This document shows positions 1 through 10,367 of a stretch of DNA of 64,000 nucleotides, one piece after another (positions within the stretch are counted from its first letter, which is position 1; each line of letters starts with the position of its first letter). Source of the stretch: Thiorhodococcus drewsii AZ1 (GTDB lineage: Bacteria > Pseudomonadota > Gammaproteobacteria > Chromatiales > Chromatiaceae). The stretch is taken from contig NZ_AFWT01000001.1 in assembly GCF_000224065.1 (NCBI RefSeq), positions 132,001 to 196,000 of the forward strand, given 5' to 3'. Below the pieces are notes generated by a model that ran no database searches, was not told the DNA's origin, and saw only the letters and a list, made by a program, of their open reading frames with translations. A program made the translations under genes and the position numbers.

Positions 1-305
1 GGAGCGGGTGGCGGTGTCGGTCGAGCGGTTGGCGTGGCGGGTTGAGTTGCCTTTGCCGATGTCGGATCGGCCGGCAGGGTCTCGGCTGGAGACGCTTTGC
101 TCGGCGGCGCGTCTGCGTCGGCGACAGGTGTCGGCTGCGAGCGGAAGAGCTTGCCGAACCAGGGCTTCTTGATCTTGCCTGGGGCCTCCGGTTCCGCCGT
201 GGGTTCCTGGGCTGGAGCCTGGGCCGAAGGGGCCGCGACCGGTTCGCTCTGTGGCTCCTTTTCAGGCTGGTCGGGTGCCTTGTTCTTCTTACCGAAACCA
301 AACAT
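1..305 (-). CDS. ftsY: Signal recognition particle receptor FtsY, N-terminal part only
   Basis: Reading leftward from the ATG at 305, the frame is open to the window edge and gives a protein starting MFGFGKKNK, followed by a long region rich in Pro, Ala and Glu and then KKPWFGKLF. This is the look of the acidic, poorly conserved N-terminal A domain of FtsY, the GTPase that docks SRP-ribosome complexes at the inner membrane. The NG GTPase domain would lie outside the window, so no GTP-binding motif can be seen. The divergent neighbours (M16 peptidases, then rsmD) match the ftsY-rsmD neighbourhood of many gammaproteobacteria, which is a large part of the identification. The alternative is an unrelated Pro/Ala-rich protein. 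Confidence 0.75.
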   Translation of the reverse strand, partial: MFGFGKKNKAPDQPEKEPQSEPVAAPSAQAPAQEPTAEPEAPGKIKKPWFGKLFRSQPTPVADADAPPSKASPAETLPADPTSAKATQPATPTARPTPPPA

Positions 306-636
306 AGAAGGATCGCTTGCGAGAGGTTGAGGGTCAGTGTTGGAGGTGCGTTAGGGAAACCGATGGATGGCCATAGATGGCGAATGCCAATGCTAACAGA
401 TCACCCGAGTGCGCGTCCGCGCTCATCGGGATCGGCCCCGAGGGAACTTACGGCGCTTTCGGCTTGCCCATAGAGGGCCCGTACCGCATCGCTCTGGGCA
501 CCGGCTCTCGCTTCGAGCACCTCGCGCCGTCCGCCTGGGATGCTGTCATCCGTTCTCTTCCGTGAGATCATCCGCGCCCATTTTCGTGGAGCGCAATCGG
601 CCAGCCCTTCGCGCGGTCTAATGATTCGGAGTCTTC
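306..636. other. Divergent intergenic region between ftsY and the M16 peptidase genes
   Basis: About 330 bases separate the two divergent start codons. Short open frames here have no recognisable protein character and are treated as noise. The promoters of both flanking genes must lie here or overlap it, but I could not point to a convincing -35/-10 pair or a clear inverted repeat. Confidence 0.5.
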
Positions 637-2016
637 ATGCAACGACGCTTCATTCCACTCCTGTTCTTGAGTCTTTTGCCGTTCGGTGTGCCGGCCGCTC
701 CAGCGGTCTATGAGCACCAGCTTGCGAATGGACTCAAGATTCTGGTCAAACCCGATCATCGCGCGCCGATTCTGACCTCGCAGGTCTGGTATCGCATCGG
801 TTCGAGTTACGAGCATGGCGGTATCACCGGCGTGTCGCACGTGCTGGAGCACATGATGTTCCAGGGCACGAAGCGCCATCCGTCCGGCACCTTTTCGCGC
901 ATCGTTGCCGAGCAGGGCGGCGAGGAGAACGCCTTCACCGGGCGCGACTACACCGCCTATTACCAGAACCTCGCCAGCGACCGGCTTGAGGTTGCCTTCG
1001 AGCTGGAGGCGGACCGGATGCGTAACCTGACCCTGGGCAAAAAGGAGTTCGCCAAGGAGCTGGAGGTGGTGAAGGAGGAGCGGCGTACGCGCACCGACGA
1101 CGATCCCCAGTCTCTGGTGTACGAGCGTTTTTCGGCCGTCGCCTACGATGCCTCGCCTTATGGCAATCCGGTCATCGGCTGGGCCTCTGACCTGGATCAG
1201 CTGAAGGTCGAGGATCTGCGCGCTTGGTACCGTCTCTGGTACGCCCCGAACAACGCGATCCTGGTGGTGGCGGGCGATGTGGAGACCGAGAAGGTGTTTG
1301 AGCTCGCGGAGACCTATTTCGGTCCCTTGAAGGCGGAGTCCATTGCCCCGCCCAAGACCCGTGGCGAGCCCGAGCAGCTTGGAGAGAAGCGCCTCACGGT
1401 CAAGGCGCCGGCCAAGGAGCCCTATCTGCTGATGGGCTACAAGACCCCGTCGGCGGCGGATGCCTCCGAGCCCTGGGAACCCTATGCGCTGGAGATGCTG
1501 GCATCGATCCTCGACGGTGGCGACAGTGCCCGTTTCTCGCGCGATCTGGTGCGCGGGCGTCAAATCGCCGCCTCGGTCGGTGCCAGCTATAGCGCCTTCG
1601 AGCGTCTGCCCGGTCTGTTCCTGTTCGATGGTGTGCCGGCCAAGGGGCATGATCTGGACGATCTGGAGCGGGCGATTCGTGCCGAGATCGAGCGCATCAA
1701 GCGCGAGCCGGTCGCCGAGTCCGAGCTGGAGCGGATACGCACCCAGGTGGTCGCGGCCAAGGTCTACGAGCGCGACGAACTCTTCCATCAGGCGATGCAG
1801 TTGGGTCTGTTGGAGACCATCGGCCTCGACTGGAAGCTGGCCGAGACCTATGTCGACCACCTGGCGGCGGTGACTGCGGATCAGATCCAAACGGTCGCCA
1901 AGAAGTACCTGAACAGCGACCGACTCACGGTCGCCGTGCTGGATCCGCAGCCGCTCGATGGGCGGTCGCGGGTCACGACTCCGATGTCTCTGGGAGGACA
2001 CGGCAATGTGCGTTGA
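637..2016 (+). CDS. M16 family zinc metallopeptidase (catalytic subunit), exported
   Basis: The 459-residue product begins with a signal peptide (hydrophobic stretch about residues 5-20, ending near PAAPA). It carries the inverted zinc motif HxxEH of M16 (pitrilysin/insulinase) peptidases as H68-V-L-E71-H72, and the third zinc ligand E148 sits at the usual spacing of about 76 residues in LEVVKEERR. A second M16 domain half follows. The enzyme should work in the periplasm, degrading peptides. The next gene encodes an M16 protein without the zinc motif and overlaps this one by 11 bases, the arrangement of heterodimeric bacterial M16B peptidases, so the two products probably form one enzyme. The exact substrate cannot be told. 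Confidence 0.92.
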   Translation: MQRRFIPLLFLSLLPFGVPAAPAVYEHQLANGLKILVKPDHRAPILTSQVWYRIGSSYEHGGITGVSHVLEHMMFQGTKRHPSGTFSRIVAEQGGEENAFTGRDYTAYYQNLASDRLEVAFELEADRMRNLTLGKKEFAKELEVVKEERRTRTDDDPQSLVYERFSAVAYDASPYGNPVIGWASDLDQLKVEDLRAWYRLWYAPNNAILVVAGDVETEKVFELAETYFGPLKAESIAPPKTRGEPEQLGEKRLTVKAPAKEPYLLMGYKTPSAADASEPWEPYALEMLASILDGGDSARFSRDLVRGRQIAASVGASYSAFERLPGLFLFDGVPAKGHDLDDLERAIRAEIERIKREPVAESELERIRTQVVAAKVYERDELFHQAMQLGLLETIGLDWKLAETYVDHLAAVTADQIQTVAKKYLNSDRLTVAVLDPQPLDGRSRVTTPMSLGGHGNVR

Positions 2017-3379
2017 TCGGACATCCCTCCATGCCGCTCGAGAGCGCCGTCTTGTGTGGCCGCTGTGGATAGGGCTCTCGTTGCTGCTGGTCGGTGGTCT
2101 GGCCCAGGCGACCCCTGAGATCCAGTCCTGGCAGACCGCTAAGGGTGCGCGGGTGCTGTTCGTCGCGGCGCCCGAGATCCCAATGCTGGACGTCAAGGTG
2201 GTGTTCGACGCGGGCAGTGCCCGCGACGGCGATCGACCGGGTTTGGCATCCATGACCGCCTCGATGCTCGACGAGGGCGCAGGCGACTGGGACGCGGATG
2301 ACTTGGCGGATCGGCTGGAGAATATCGGCGCCTCGTTGTCCGCTGGAGTCGATCGCGACATGAGCGCCGTCGCGTTGCGCACCCTGACTCAGCAGCCGGC
2401 GCTCGATACCGCCGTCGAGACCCTGGCTGGTGTGCTTGCCCAGCCGACCTTCGATCCCGACGCCCTCGAACGGGTGCGCAGGAACCGTCTGATCGGACTG
2501 CGTCAGCAGCAGGCGTCGCCGCGCAGCGTGGGACGTAAGGCACTCTATCGCGCCATCTATGGGACGCATCCCTATGCCTCCGACCCCTCCGGCACCCCAG
2601 AGTCGATCGGCGCGCTGACACGGGAGGATCTGATGTCCTTCCATCGGCGTTACTACAGTACCTCGAACGCCCTGATTGCCATGGTCGGCGATCTGACCCG
2701 GACCGAGGCCGAAGCGCTTGCCGAACGTATCACCGCCGATCTGCCGGTCGGCACGCCTCCCGCTCCGCTGCCCGAGGTCTCGGATCTCACTGCCGGTAGC
2801 CTGGAGCCGATCGCCTTTCCAGCGAGCCAGACCACGATTCTGGCCGGTCAGCCCGGTATGCGGCGTGGCGACCCCGACTATTTCCCGCTCTATGTCGGCA
2901 ATCACATCCTCGGAGGCAGCGGGCTGGTTTCGCTCCTGATGGACGAGATCCGAGAGAAACGCGGTCTCTCCTACAGCACCTTCAGCTTTTTCATGCCGCT
3001 AGCACGATCGGGTCCCTTCATCCTGGGCCTGCAAACGCGCAACGATCAGGCCGAAGAGGCCCGAATCCTGATGATTCAGACCCTGAAACGCTTCATCGAC
3101 CAGGGGCCGACCGAGGATGAGCTGACCGCGGCCAAGAAGAATCTGACCGGAGGCTTCCCGCTGCGTATCGCGAGCAACGGCGACATCATCCAGTATCTGG
3201 CAGTGATCGGTTTCTACCATTTACCGCTCGACTATCTCGATCGCTTCAATGATCGTATCGAGTCCGTTACCCGCGAGCAGATTCGCGACGCCTTTGCGCG
3301 GCGCGTCCATCCGGATCGGCTCGCCATCGTGACGGTGGGCGGCCAGACTCAGCGGGTGTCCCTTGCCAGCGAGCGTTAA
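2006..3379 (+). CDS. M16 family peptidase-like protein (non-catalytic partner), exported
   Basis: I chose the ATG at 2006 because a strong Shine-Dalgarno (GGGAGGA, 1992-1998) precedes it. The N-terminus then has a basic segment and a hydrophobic signal sequence ending near LAQA. The 457-residue product has the two-half M16 fold, but where the HxxEH zinc motif should be it reads MTASMLDEG, so zinc is not bound. The C-terminal half keeps the R..Y pair (EIREKRGLSYS) that such partner subunits contribute to the active site. It overlaps the upstream catalytic gene by 11 bases and is presumably translated with it. Expected role: obligate partner of that peptidase in the periplasm. Confidence 0.9.
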   Translation: MCVDRTSLHAARERRLVWPLWIGLSLLLVGGLAQATPEIQSWQTAKGARVLFVAAPEIPMLDVKVVFDAGSARDGDRPGLASMTASMLDEGAGDWDADDLADRLENIGASLSAGVDRDMSAVALRTLTQQPALDTAVETLAGVLAQPTFDPDALERVRRNRLIGLRQQQASPRSVGRKALYRAIYGTHPYASDPSGTPESIGALTREDLMSFHRRYYSTSNALIAMVGDLTRTEAEALAERITADLPVGTPPAPLPEVSDLTAGSLEPIAFPASQTTILAGQPGMRRGDPDYFPLYVGNHILGGSGLVSLLMDEIREKRGLSYSTFSFFMPLARSGPFILGLQTRNDQAEEARILMIQTLKRFIDQGPTEDELTAAKKNLTGGFPLRIASNGDIIQYLAVIGFYHLPLDYLDRFNDRIESVTREQIRDAFARRVHPDRLAIVTVGGQTQRVSLASER

Positions 3380-3938
3380 AACCAATCAGCTGCGCATCAT
3401 CGGCGGCCGGCATCGCGGTCGTCGTCTACCCTTTCCCGATCAGCTGGGGCTGAGGCCGACATCGGACCGGGTGCGCGAGACGCTCTTCAACTGGGTCGCG
3501 CCCATCATCGAAGGCGCGCGCTGTCTGGACGTCTTCTCCGGTAGTGGCGCGCTCGGGTTCGAGGCCGCCTCGCGCGGCGCGGGCGAGGTCGTGATGCTCG
3601 AGCGCGCGCCGAAGGTGGTGCACCAGCTGCGGTGCAATGCCGAAACCCTCGCCTTGGAGGCGGTCAGCGTCCATCAGGCCGACAGTCTGGAGTGGCTCGA
3701 AGGCTCGGGTCGTCCATTCGATCTGGTCTTCCTGGATCCGCCCTTTGCCGACGACCTGCTCGAATCGGCCTGCGCGCGTTTGGCGGGCAATGGCTGGTTG
3801 GCCCCTGGGTCCAGGGTCTATCTCGAATCAGCGGCCAAGCCGGGCTTCCCGGATCTGCCGGCCGATTGGGATTTGGTGCGAGAGAAGACGGCGGGACAGG
3901 TGCGTTATGGTCTCGCCATCGTGGCGGATAGGGGCTAG
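3363..3938 (+). CDS. rsmD: 16S rRNA (guanine(966)-N(2))-methyltransferase RsmD
   Basis: RsmD methylates G966 of 16S rRNA with SAM. The 191-residue product shows the family start RIIGGRHRGRRLPFP, the region RPTSDRVRETLFNW, the SAM-binding motif LDVFSGSGALGFEA and the catalytic DPPF motif (FLDPPFADD). Length matches the family. The reading frame opens with a TTG at 3363 inside the end of the M16 gene (17-base overlap), and no ATG fits. This suggests coupled translation with the upstream gene. Neighbourhood to ftsY is conserved in relatives. Confidence 0.95.
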   Translation: MPASVKTNQLRIIGGRHRGRRLPFPDQLGLRPTSDRVRETLFNWVAPIIEGARCLDVFSGSGALGFEAASRGAGEVVMLERAPKVVHQLRCNAETLALEAVSVHQADSLEWLEGSGRPFDLVFLDPPFADDLLESACARLAGNGWLAPGSRVYLESAAKPGFPDLPADWDLVREKTAGQVRYGLAIVADRG

Positions 3939-4106
3939 GGCGATAAGGCGATGCCCCCGTTGCTGGATGTCGCATGACGGACGCAGCGTTTCACTCGGGT
4001 TTGTGCTATGGTGCGCGCCGATAGTGGGACCGTAGGTCCTTGATGACGTATGTTGGTGTCATGCCTCGGTTGTTTGGGCCTACCGCAAGTCGGCTCGAAT
4101 GTCTGA

Positions 4107-4673
<567 letters not shown>

Positions 4674-4691
4674 GATCCGCGCGCTACAACA

Positions 4692-5013
<322 letters not shown>

Positions 5014-5101
5014 CCTCGGCTCGCTTCTGGATCTCGATTCGAAGGCCTCGACCTCCGCACGGTGACCCGCCGAAGGTGGTACCCTGCAGGTTCGCGGTAT
5101 C

Positions 5102-5148
5102 GCCGATCGACGCGAGCGGAACGTATCCGTAGCCGTTCGTCGATCGGC
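5102..5148 (+). terminator. Long hairpin downstream of the ferredoxin gene, possible terminator
   Basis: GCCGATCGAC (5102-5111) and GTCGATCGGC (5139-5148) form a perfect 10-base stem. Inside, CGG/CCG and ACG/CGT can pair around a TATC loop, giving a 47-base structure. The plus-strand tail is CTCTTTC, pyrimidine-rich but with no long T-run. The structure starts 88 bases after the ferredoxin stop. A terminator or mRNA 3' end structure is likely; a small RNA cannot be excluded. Confidence 0.4.
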
Positions 5149-5440
5149 CTCTTTCGTCAGTCCTCGTCTTACGATCGCGCCTGACCATCATTCTGGACCC
5201 AACGAGGCGACCGCTTTCTGTCACACGGGTGAGCGAGTCTCGATGGATATGGTGGAAACCGAGGTGCTTGCGCGCTGACGACGGACGAACCAGTTGCTAC
5301 ATCGCGCCATGGACGGCTTTATTCTTCGCTTGGCGCCGAGGCATCTCTCGGTTTCGTCGCCGACCCCGGCCCCTTCGCGGCCACCCTCCTGCATGCGCCT
5401 CGTTTTCGGGCCGCGAGCGTGCGGGATTCCGCTGTATATT

Positions 5441-5456
5441 CCCTCATGAGTGAGGG
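5441..5456. promoter_or_regulatory. Palindrome CCCTCA-TGAG-TGAGGG, possible operator
   Basis: A 6-base inverted repeat with a 4-base spacer lies directly after a TATATT (5435-5440), about 190 bases before the glycosyltransferase start. Its position after a -10-like hexamer would suit a repressor site, but no convincing -35 element accompanies it. Confidence 0.25.
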
Positions 5457-5642
5457 GGCTTGCTGTGCATATCGCACGGCCCTATGCTGTCACGCCTGTG
5501 ATAACGCGCGGCATCGCAATCCGGCACTCGGAATCCGGCTCCAACTCGCGTTTCCAACTACCTCTCCGTTCAATGCGGCGCCCTGTTCGCGGTCCAGATA
5601 CCCTCCTTCAACCATCTATTCAACTATACGGACACGCAACTC

Positions 5643-7091
5643 ATGCTTGCGGCGGAACCTTCGATCGAGCTTTTCCTCACTTTCGGTCTCGCCATCTTGG
5701 CGATCTTTTCACTCAACCTTGCCTTGCTGACGCTGATTCGGCTGCTGGCGCCAGCGCGTAAGCTTCCCATCGCGACCCCAGCCGAATCCGATCTGCCCAA
5801 GGTTTTGATCCAGCTCCCGCTCTTTAACGAAGGAGAGCTGGTCGAGCGGATTCTGGACGCCGTCGTGGCGATCGACTGGCCGCGTGACCGTCTGGAGATC
5901 CAGGTGCTGGATGACAGCATCGACGGTTCGCTCGCCCTGAGCCGCCACGCCGTCGCCGAGCTGCACAAAGAGGGTGTGCAGATCGAACTGCTTCACCGTG
6001 TCGACCGGACCGCCTTCAAGGCCGGTGCGCTCGCCGCCGGGCTGGAGCGTTCGGACGCACCCTTCGTTGCCATGTTCGACGCCGATTTCATCCCGCCTCC
6101 CGATTTTCTGCGCAAGACGGTGGGCGCTCTGGTCGCCGGATCCGATCTGGCCTATGTCCAGACCCGCTGGGCTCACATCAATCGCGAAGAGAGTCTTCTC
6201 ACCCGCATTCAGGCACGTCTGCTCGACTCGCACTTCTGCGTGGAGCAGGAGGCGCGCTGGCGTCTGGGTCTGCCGGTTCCGTTCAACGGGACCTGCGGCG
6301 TCTGGCGCCGCGCCGCCATCCTAGATGCCGGCGGTTGGGAGGGCGACACCCTGACCGAGGATCTGGATCTCAGTTTGCGGGCACGGCTGCGCGGCTGGCG
6401 TTCCGGCTATATGAAGGATGTGACGGTTCCCGGCGTGCTGCCGGTCTCGACGCGAGCCTGGCGGGTCCAGCAATTCCGCTGGACCAAGGGCTTCGTACAG
6501 TGCTCGATCAAGCTGACGCCCCGAGTCTGGCGCGCCAGTCCGCTTCCCTTCTGGCAGCGTCTGATGGTGAGTCTGCAGATGGGGCAGCCGCTCGCCTTCG
6601 TGATCGGCTCGGCCTGTTTGTTTATGGGGCTACCCTTCATGGCGGGTGCGGCGGTCGGTGGCGAGACGCTCGGACGGGTCGCTATCGTGACCTCGATCCT
6701 GGGCTTCGCCGCTCCGATCGGTTTCCTGGTCCTGGCCGGCCCGCGTAGCTCCCTGCGGCGCACAGCGACCGAGGTGCTGGGCGCGCTGGTTCTGACGAGC
6801 GGTCTGCTGCTCTCGAACGCGCGCGCCGGTGTCGAGGCACTGATGGGGCATCAGACCGAATTCGTCCGCACCCCCAAGGTGCGTCCTCGGCAGGGAGGGC
6901 TGGTGAAGATGCGCTGGCGCAACGGCGCCATCGAGTTGGGGGCCGGACTGGGTTTGCTTGGATTCGCGCTTCTGGAGCAGCCCCTGGCCGTCATCTATTT
7001 GGCGATGCTCATTGGCGGCCTGCTCGGCGTCGGGGCGATGCAGATGCTGGACGGCGTGCTGTTGTCCAAACCAGTCGAAACTCGCCACTGA
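5643..7091 (+). CDS. Membrane-bound family 2 glycosyltransferase (cellulose/mannan synthase-like)
   Basis: The 482-residue product begins with a transmembrane segment (about residues 8-33), followed by a GT2 catalytic domain: PKVLIQLPLFNE, VLDDSIDG, FDADFIPP (the D-x-D metal site), TEDLDLSLRA (catalytic D) and QQFRWTKG (the QxxRW motif of processive synthases). At least four more membrane segments follow in the C-terminal third. This is the layout of CslA-like beta-mannan/glucan synthases and glucosylceramide-type synthases. It should build a polysaccharide or glycolipid at the inner membrane from a nucleotide sugar. The sugar cannot be predicted. There is no PilZ domain. It stands alone, with large gaps on both sides. 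Confidence 0.88.
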   Translation: MLAAEPSIELFLTFGLAILAIFSLNLALLTLIRLLAPARKLPIATPAESDLPKVLIQLPLFNEGELVERILDAVVAIDWPRDRLEIQVLDDSIDGSLALSRHAVAELHKEGVQIELLHRVDRTAFKAGALAAGLERSDAPFVAMFDADFIPPPDFLRKTVGALVAGSDLAYVQTRWAHINREESLLTRIQARLLDSHFCVEQEARWRLGLPVPFNGTCGVWRRAAILDAGGWEGDTLTEDLDLSLRARLRGWRSGYMKDVTVPGVLPVSTRAWRVQQFRWTKGFVQCSIKLTPRVWRASPLPFWQRLMVSLQMGQPLAFVIGSACLFMGLPFMAGAAVGGETLGRVAIVTSILGFAAPIGFLVLAGPRSSLRRTATEVLGALVLTSGLLLSNARAGVEALMGHQTEFVRTPKVRPRQGGLVKMRWRNGAIELGAGLGLLGFALLEQPLAVIYLAMLIGGLLGVGAMQMLDGVLLSKPVETRH

Positions 7092-7364
7092 AGATAAGGT
7101 AACGGCATCTACCGGATTCCCTGTGGTTCGGGGATGCCTCTTCCTCCATGGTTCGACGCGCGATCCCGCTCTGTTCTCTGCGATCTCCGCCTCGACTGGC
7201 TTGCGGTCGCGGTCGCGTTTGGCTAGATGATCTGGTTTTCACGCCATGCGTGTCCGAAATGCGGCCATGGGATTCTGGATCCGTTATGCTTTTATCTTGT
7301 CGCGGCGCCTAGCGCCACGCGTCCTATCGGCCCTAGATCAAGCAGTCACTGCGGAATTCATCCT

Positions 7365-10300
7365 ATGTCAGAGGCGACAGAGACAGATCATCTTGAGGTG
7401 CAGCCTTCTGGGAAGGTGTACAACTCGTTCGATGGCTATGTCGTGGCCATCGGCGCATCGGCCGGCGGGCTGGATGCGCTAGAGCGCTTTTTTCAGGGGA
7501 TGCCCGAGAAAACCGGGGCCGCCTTCGTGGTGATCCAGCATCTGTCACCGGATCATAAGAGCATGATGGCCAGTCTGCTCGCGCGCCATACCTCGATGCC
7601 GGTGGTCACGGTTGCGCACGATATGCGGATCGAGGCCGACCGGGTTCATCTGATCCCACCGGCCAGCCTGATGACCGTCTTGCGCGATGCGTTGCGGTTG
7701 AGCCCCAAGAATCCGCGCGGACTGACGCTTCCGATCGATCTCTTCTTCTGTTCGCTCGCCAAGGAGTTCGGCAATCGCGCGATCGGCGTGATTCTGTCCG
7801 GTACCGGATCGGACGGCACGCGCGGGGCCGTGGCGATCAACGACTCCGGCGGCTTTCTGCTCGCCCAGGATCCGGAATCGGCCAAGTTCGACGGCATGCC
7901 CAGAAGCGTGATCGCGACCGGTTTGGTGGATGCCATCATGGCTCCGGACGAGTTGGGACCGCGTCTGGTGGCACACATCCATCAGCTGCCCCAGGCCAAG
8001 ACCCACACCCCAGTGCTCTATCACGAGATCGACAAGGAAAATGCCCATGAGGAGATCATGCATCTCCTCCAGCACTCGGGCGGTATCAACTTTCGTGACT
8101 ACAAACCGGCGACGGTCATGCGGCGCATGGAGCGGCGCATGCAGGTGCGACAGACTCCGGATCTGCTCAGCTACGCCCGACTGCTGGAGTCCGATCGGGC
8201 TGAATTGGCCACCCTGCGTCGCGAGCTGCTGATCCCCGTCACCAGCTTCTTCCGCGATCCCGAGACGTTCGATACCCTCGCCGAAACGGCCATCAAGACC
8301 ATCGTCGACGAGCGTGGAGACAATCAGCCGATCCGGGTTTGGGCTCCAGGCGTTGCGACTGGTGAGGAGGCCTATACCTTGGCGATTCTCTTCGCAGAGG
8401 CCTTCGAGCAATGCAGGCGCTGGCCCAACTTCAAGCTGTTCGCCACGGACGTCGAGCCTCAGAACATCGAGACTGCGGGAGCCGGCGTCTTCTCCGAGGC
8501 GATCACGACCGAACTCTCGCCCGAGCGTCTGGAGAAGTTCTTCACGCGTCGAGGCAACCACTTCATGGTGCGCCCAGAGATTCGCCAGAGCATCATCTTT
8601 GCCCGGCATAATGTGCTGGAGGATCCGCCGTTCACTCGGATGGATCTGGTGTCCTGTCGCAATCTGCTGATTTATTTTCGCTCAGAGGCACAGGAACGCG
8701 TCTTGCGGAGGCTGCAATACGCCATGGCGCCCGGCGGTTTTCTCTTGCTCGGACCGAGCGAGACGATCGCCAATCTGCAGACGGATTTCACGGCCGTCAG
8801 CTCGAAGCACAAGATCTATCGCATCCTGCGGCACGTTTCGCTTCCGCTTGACCTCGCCAACTCGCCACTGTCGCGCCATGCCATGAGCGATTCCAAGCCG
8901 CGCGCGTCGGTCCACCCGCCCTCCACGGGTAGCGATGCCGCCGTGATCGACGCGGCCCAGTCACTGTTGCTGCACACCTATGCGCCCACGAGCCTGTTGC
9001 TCAATCAGCGGCACGATCTGCTGCACGTCTTCGGCGACGTCGGCCACTACCTGAGGATCGGGGAGGGCAGCGTCAGCCTGGATCTCGGCAAGCTTCTACC
9101 CAATACCCTGGTATCGATTGCCAAGGCACTGCTCCACAAGGCGGCCCGCGATCGGGCGCCGCTAAGTTCGGATCTGCTCGGGGTCACCCTGTCCGAGCGT
9201 GGCGTCGAGCGCTTGCGTCTGGTGGCACGGCCGGTCGAGCCATCGTATGGCGAACTCCATCTGCTGCTCTCGTTCGAGCCGGAGGAGGGGGAGCTGGATG
9301 TCAAAGGAGAGGGTGGGGCGCGCGTTCAGCGCGGTCCCGTTGAGGTGGAGACCAAGAAGTCTCCAGCCGACATCGAGGTCATCAGTCTCGATCGCGAGAC
9401 CGCCCAGCGTATCGAGAACCTGGAGCGCGAGCTGGCGGCGACCCGCGAGAGCCTTCAGGCCACGATTGAGGAGCTGGAGACGGCCAACGAAGAATTGCAG
9501 GCGACCAACGAGGAGCTCATGGCCTCGAACGAGGAACTGCAGAGCTCGAACGAGGAGCTGCAGTCCGTTAACGAGGAACTCTATACGGTCAATGCCGAGA
9601 ATCAGGAGAAGATCGAGATTCTCAACCGGCTCAACGCCGACCTCGACGGCATGGCCAAGGCGGCCTCGATCGCGACCCTATTCGTGGATTCGAAGCTGCG
9701 TCTGACGCGTTTTACCCCCGAGGCCACGGCGCTCTTCAAGATCCGCGACTCCGATCTGGGGCGCCCGATCGACGACTTCAGCAATCTGCTGCAGTCTCCC
9801 GCTTTCATTTCGGAGTTGCGCCGCACCATCGACTCCGGCGAGATGCTGCAGCACGAGATCGAGGCCGCGAACGGTCGGCATTATCTGGCGCGGGTCCTGC
9901 CCTATTTCATGCGCTCCGGCGAGTCGCGCGGTGCGGTCGCGACCTTCGTCGACATCAACAGCCTGCGCGATGTGGAGCGGCTACAGGCAGTGCTGGACTC
10001 GCTGCCGGAGCATGTGGCGGTGCTCGACCGCGAGGGCGTGATCACGCTGGTGAACAGTGCCTGGCGCCGGTTCGCCGCCGAGAACGGCGATCCCGAGCTG
10101 CTGCGTTCGGGTGTGGGAGTCAATTATCTCGATGCCTGCGATCTCAATCTGGCGTCCGAGGATTCCAAGGCGGGCGAGGCACGCGAGGGTCTCATGCGGG
10201 TCCTGAGCGGCGAGGCCCCGTCGTTCTTGATGGAATATCCCTGCGATTCGCCCGAACAATCACGCTGGTTCCTCATGCATGCGGCACCGATCGCGCATTC

Positions 10301-10367
10301 GGCCGGTGGGGTGGTGGTGAGCCACATCGATGTCACCAAATGGGCGGGTGAGTCGCATGCGCAATGA
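7365..10367 (+). CDS. CheB/CheR fusion protein with coiled coil and PAS domains
   Basis: I start at the ATG at 7365 (MSEATETDH), since the open frame upstream lacks family character. In the 1000-residue product, residues 25-210 are a CheB methylesterase domain with S32 in GASAGG, H59 in QHLSPDH and D150 in GTGSDG. Residues about 215-475 form a CheR methyltransferase domain ([28 protein letters not shown]). A long heptad region rich in EELQ/NEEL (about 680-760) follows, and then two PAS domains. No histidine kinase or receiver domain is present. Such hybrids are thought to process chemoreceptor-like or own glutamates outside a classical chemotaxis operon. The next gene overlaps by 11 bases and carries GGDEF/EAL domains, suggesting output through cyclic di-GMP. 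Confidence 0.9.
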   Translation: MSEATETDHLEVQPSGKVYNSFDGYVVAIGASAGGLDALERFFQGMPEKTGAAFVVIQHLSPDHKSMMASLLARHTSMPVVTVAHDMRIEADRVHLIPPASLMTVLRDALRLSPKNPRGLTLPIDLFFCSLAKEFGNRAIGVILSGTGSDGTRGAVAINDSGGFLLAQDPESAKFDGMPRSVIATGLVDAIMAPDELGPRLVAHIHQLPQAKTHTPVLYHEIDKENAHEEIMHLLQHSGGINFRDYKPATVMRRMERRMQVRQTPDLLSYARLLESDRAELATLRRELLIPVTSFFRDPETFDTLAETAIKTIVDERGDNQPIRVWAPGVATGEEAYTLAILFAEAFEQCRRWPNFKLFATDVEPQNIETAGAGVFSEAITTELSPERLEKFFTRRGNHFMVRPEIRQSIIFARHNVLEDPPFTRMDLVSCRNLLIYFRSEAQERVLRRLQYAMAPGGFLLLGPSETIANLQTDFTAVSSKHKIYRILRHVSLPLDLANSPLSRHAMSDSKPRASVHPPSTGSDAAVIDAAQSLLLHTYAPTSLLLNQRHDLLHVFGDVGHYLRIGEGSVSLDLGKLLPNTLVSIAKALLHKAARDRAPLSSDLLGVTLSERGVERLRLVARPVEPSYGELHLLLSFEPEEGELDVKGEGGARVQRGPVEVETKKSPADIEVISLDRETAQRIENLERELAATRESLQATIEELETANEELQATNEELMASNEELQSSNEELQSVNEELYTVNAENQEKIEILNRLNADLDGMAKAASIATLFVDSKLRLTRFTPEATALFKIRDSDLGRPIDDFSNLLQSPAFISELRRTIDSGEMLQHEIEAANGRHYLARVLPYFMRSGESRGAVATFVDINSLRDVERLQAVLDSLPEHVAVLDREGVITLVNSAWRRFAAENGDPELLRSGVGVNYLDACDLNLASEDSKAGEAREGLMRVLSGEAPSFLMEYPCDSPEQSRWFLMHAAPIAHSAGGVVVSHIDVTKWAGESHAQ

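Larger units (their letters stand above)
5014..5642. other. Long intergenic region between ferredoxin and glycosyltransferase genes
   Basis: About 630 bases without a convincing gene. A 74-residue open frame (5229-5453) is Arg-rich and looks like noise. The region holds a long inverted repeat at 5102-5148 and a palindrome at 5441-5456, both listed separately; a TATATT sits at 5435-5440 directly before the palindrome. No known structured RNA was recognised. Confidence 0.5.

Noticed and set aside
568-2382. 604-residue open frame on the minus strand
   Set aside because: It is antisense to the M16 peptidase genes, which have clear motifs and signal peptides. High G+C makes long antisense frames common here.
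5229-5453. Possible 74-residue protein
   Set aside because: Arg/Pro-rich, no family features, no ribosome site; treated as noise in the gap.
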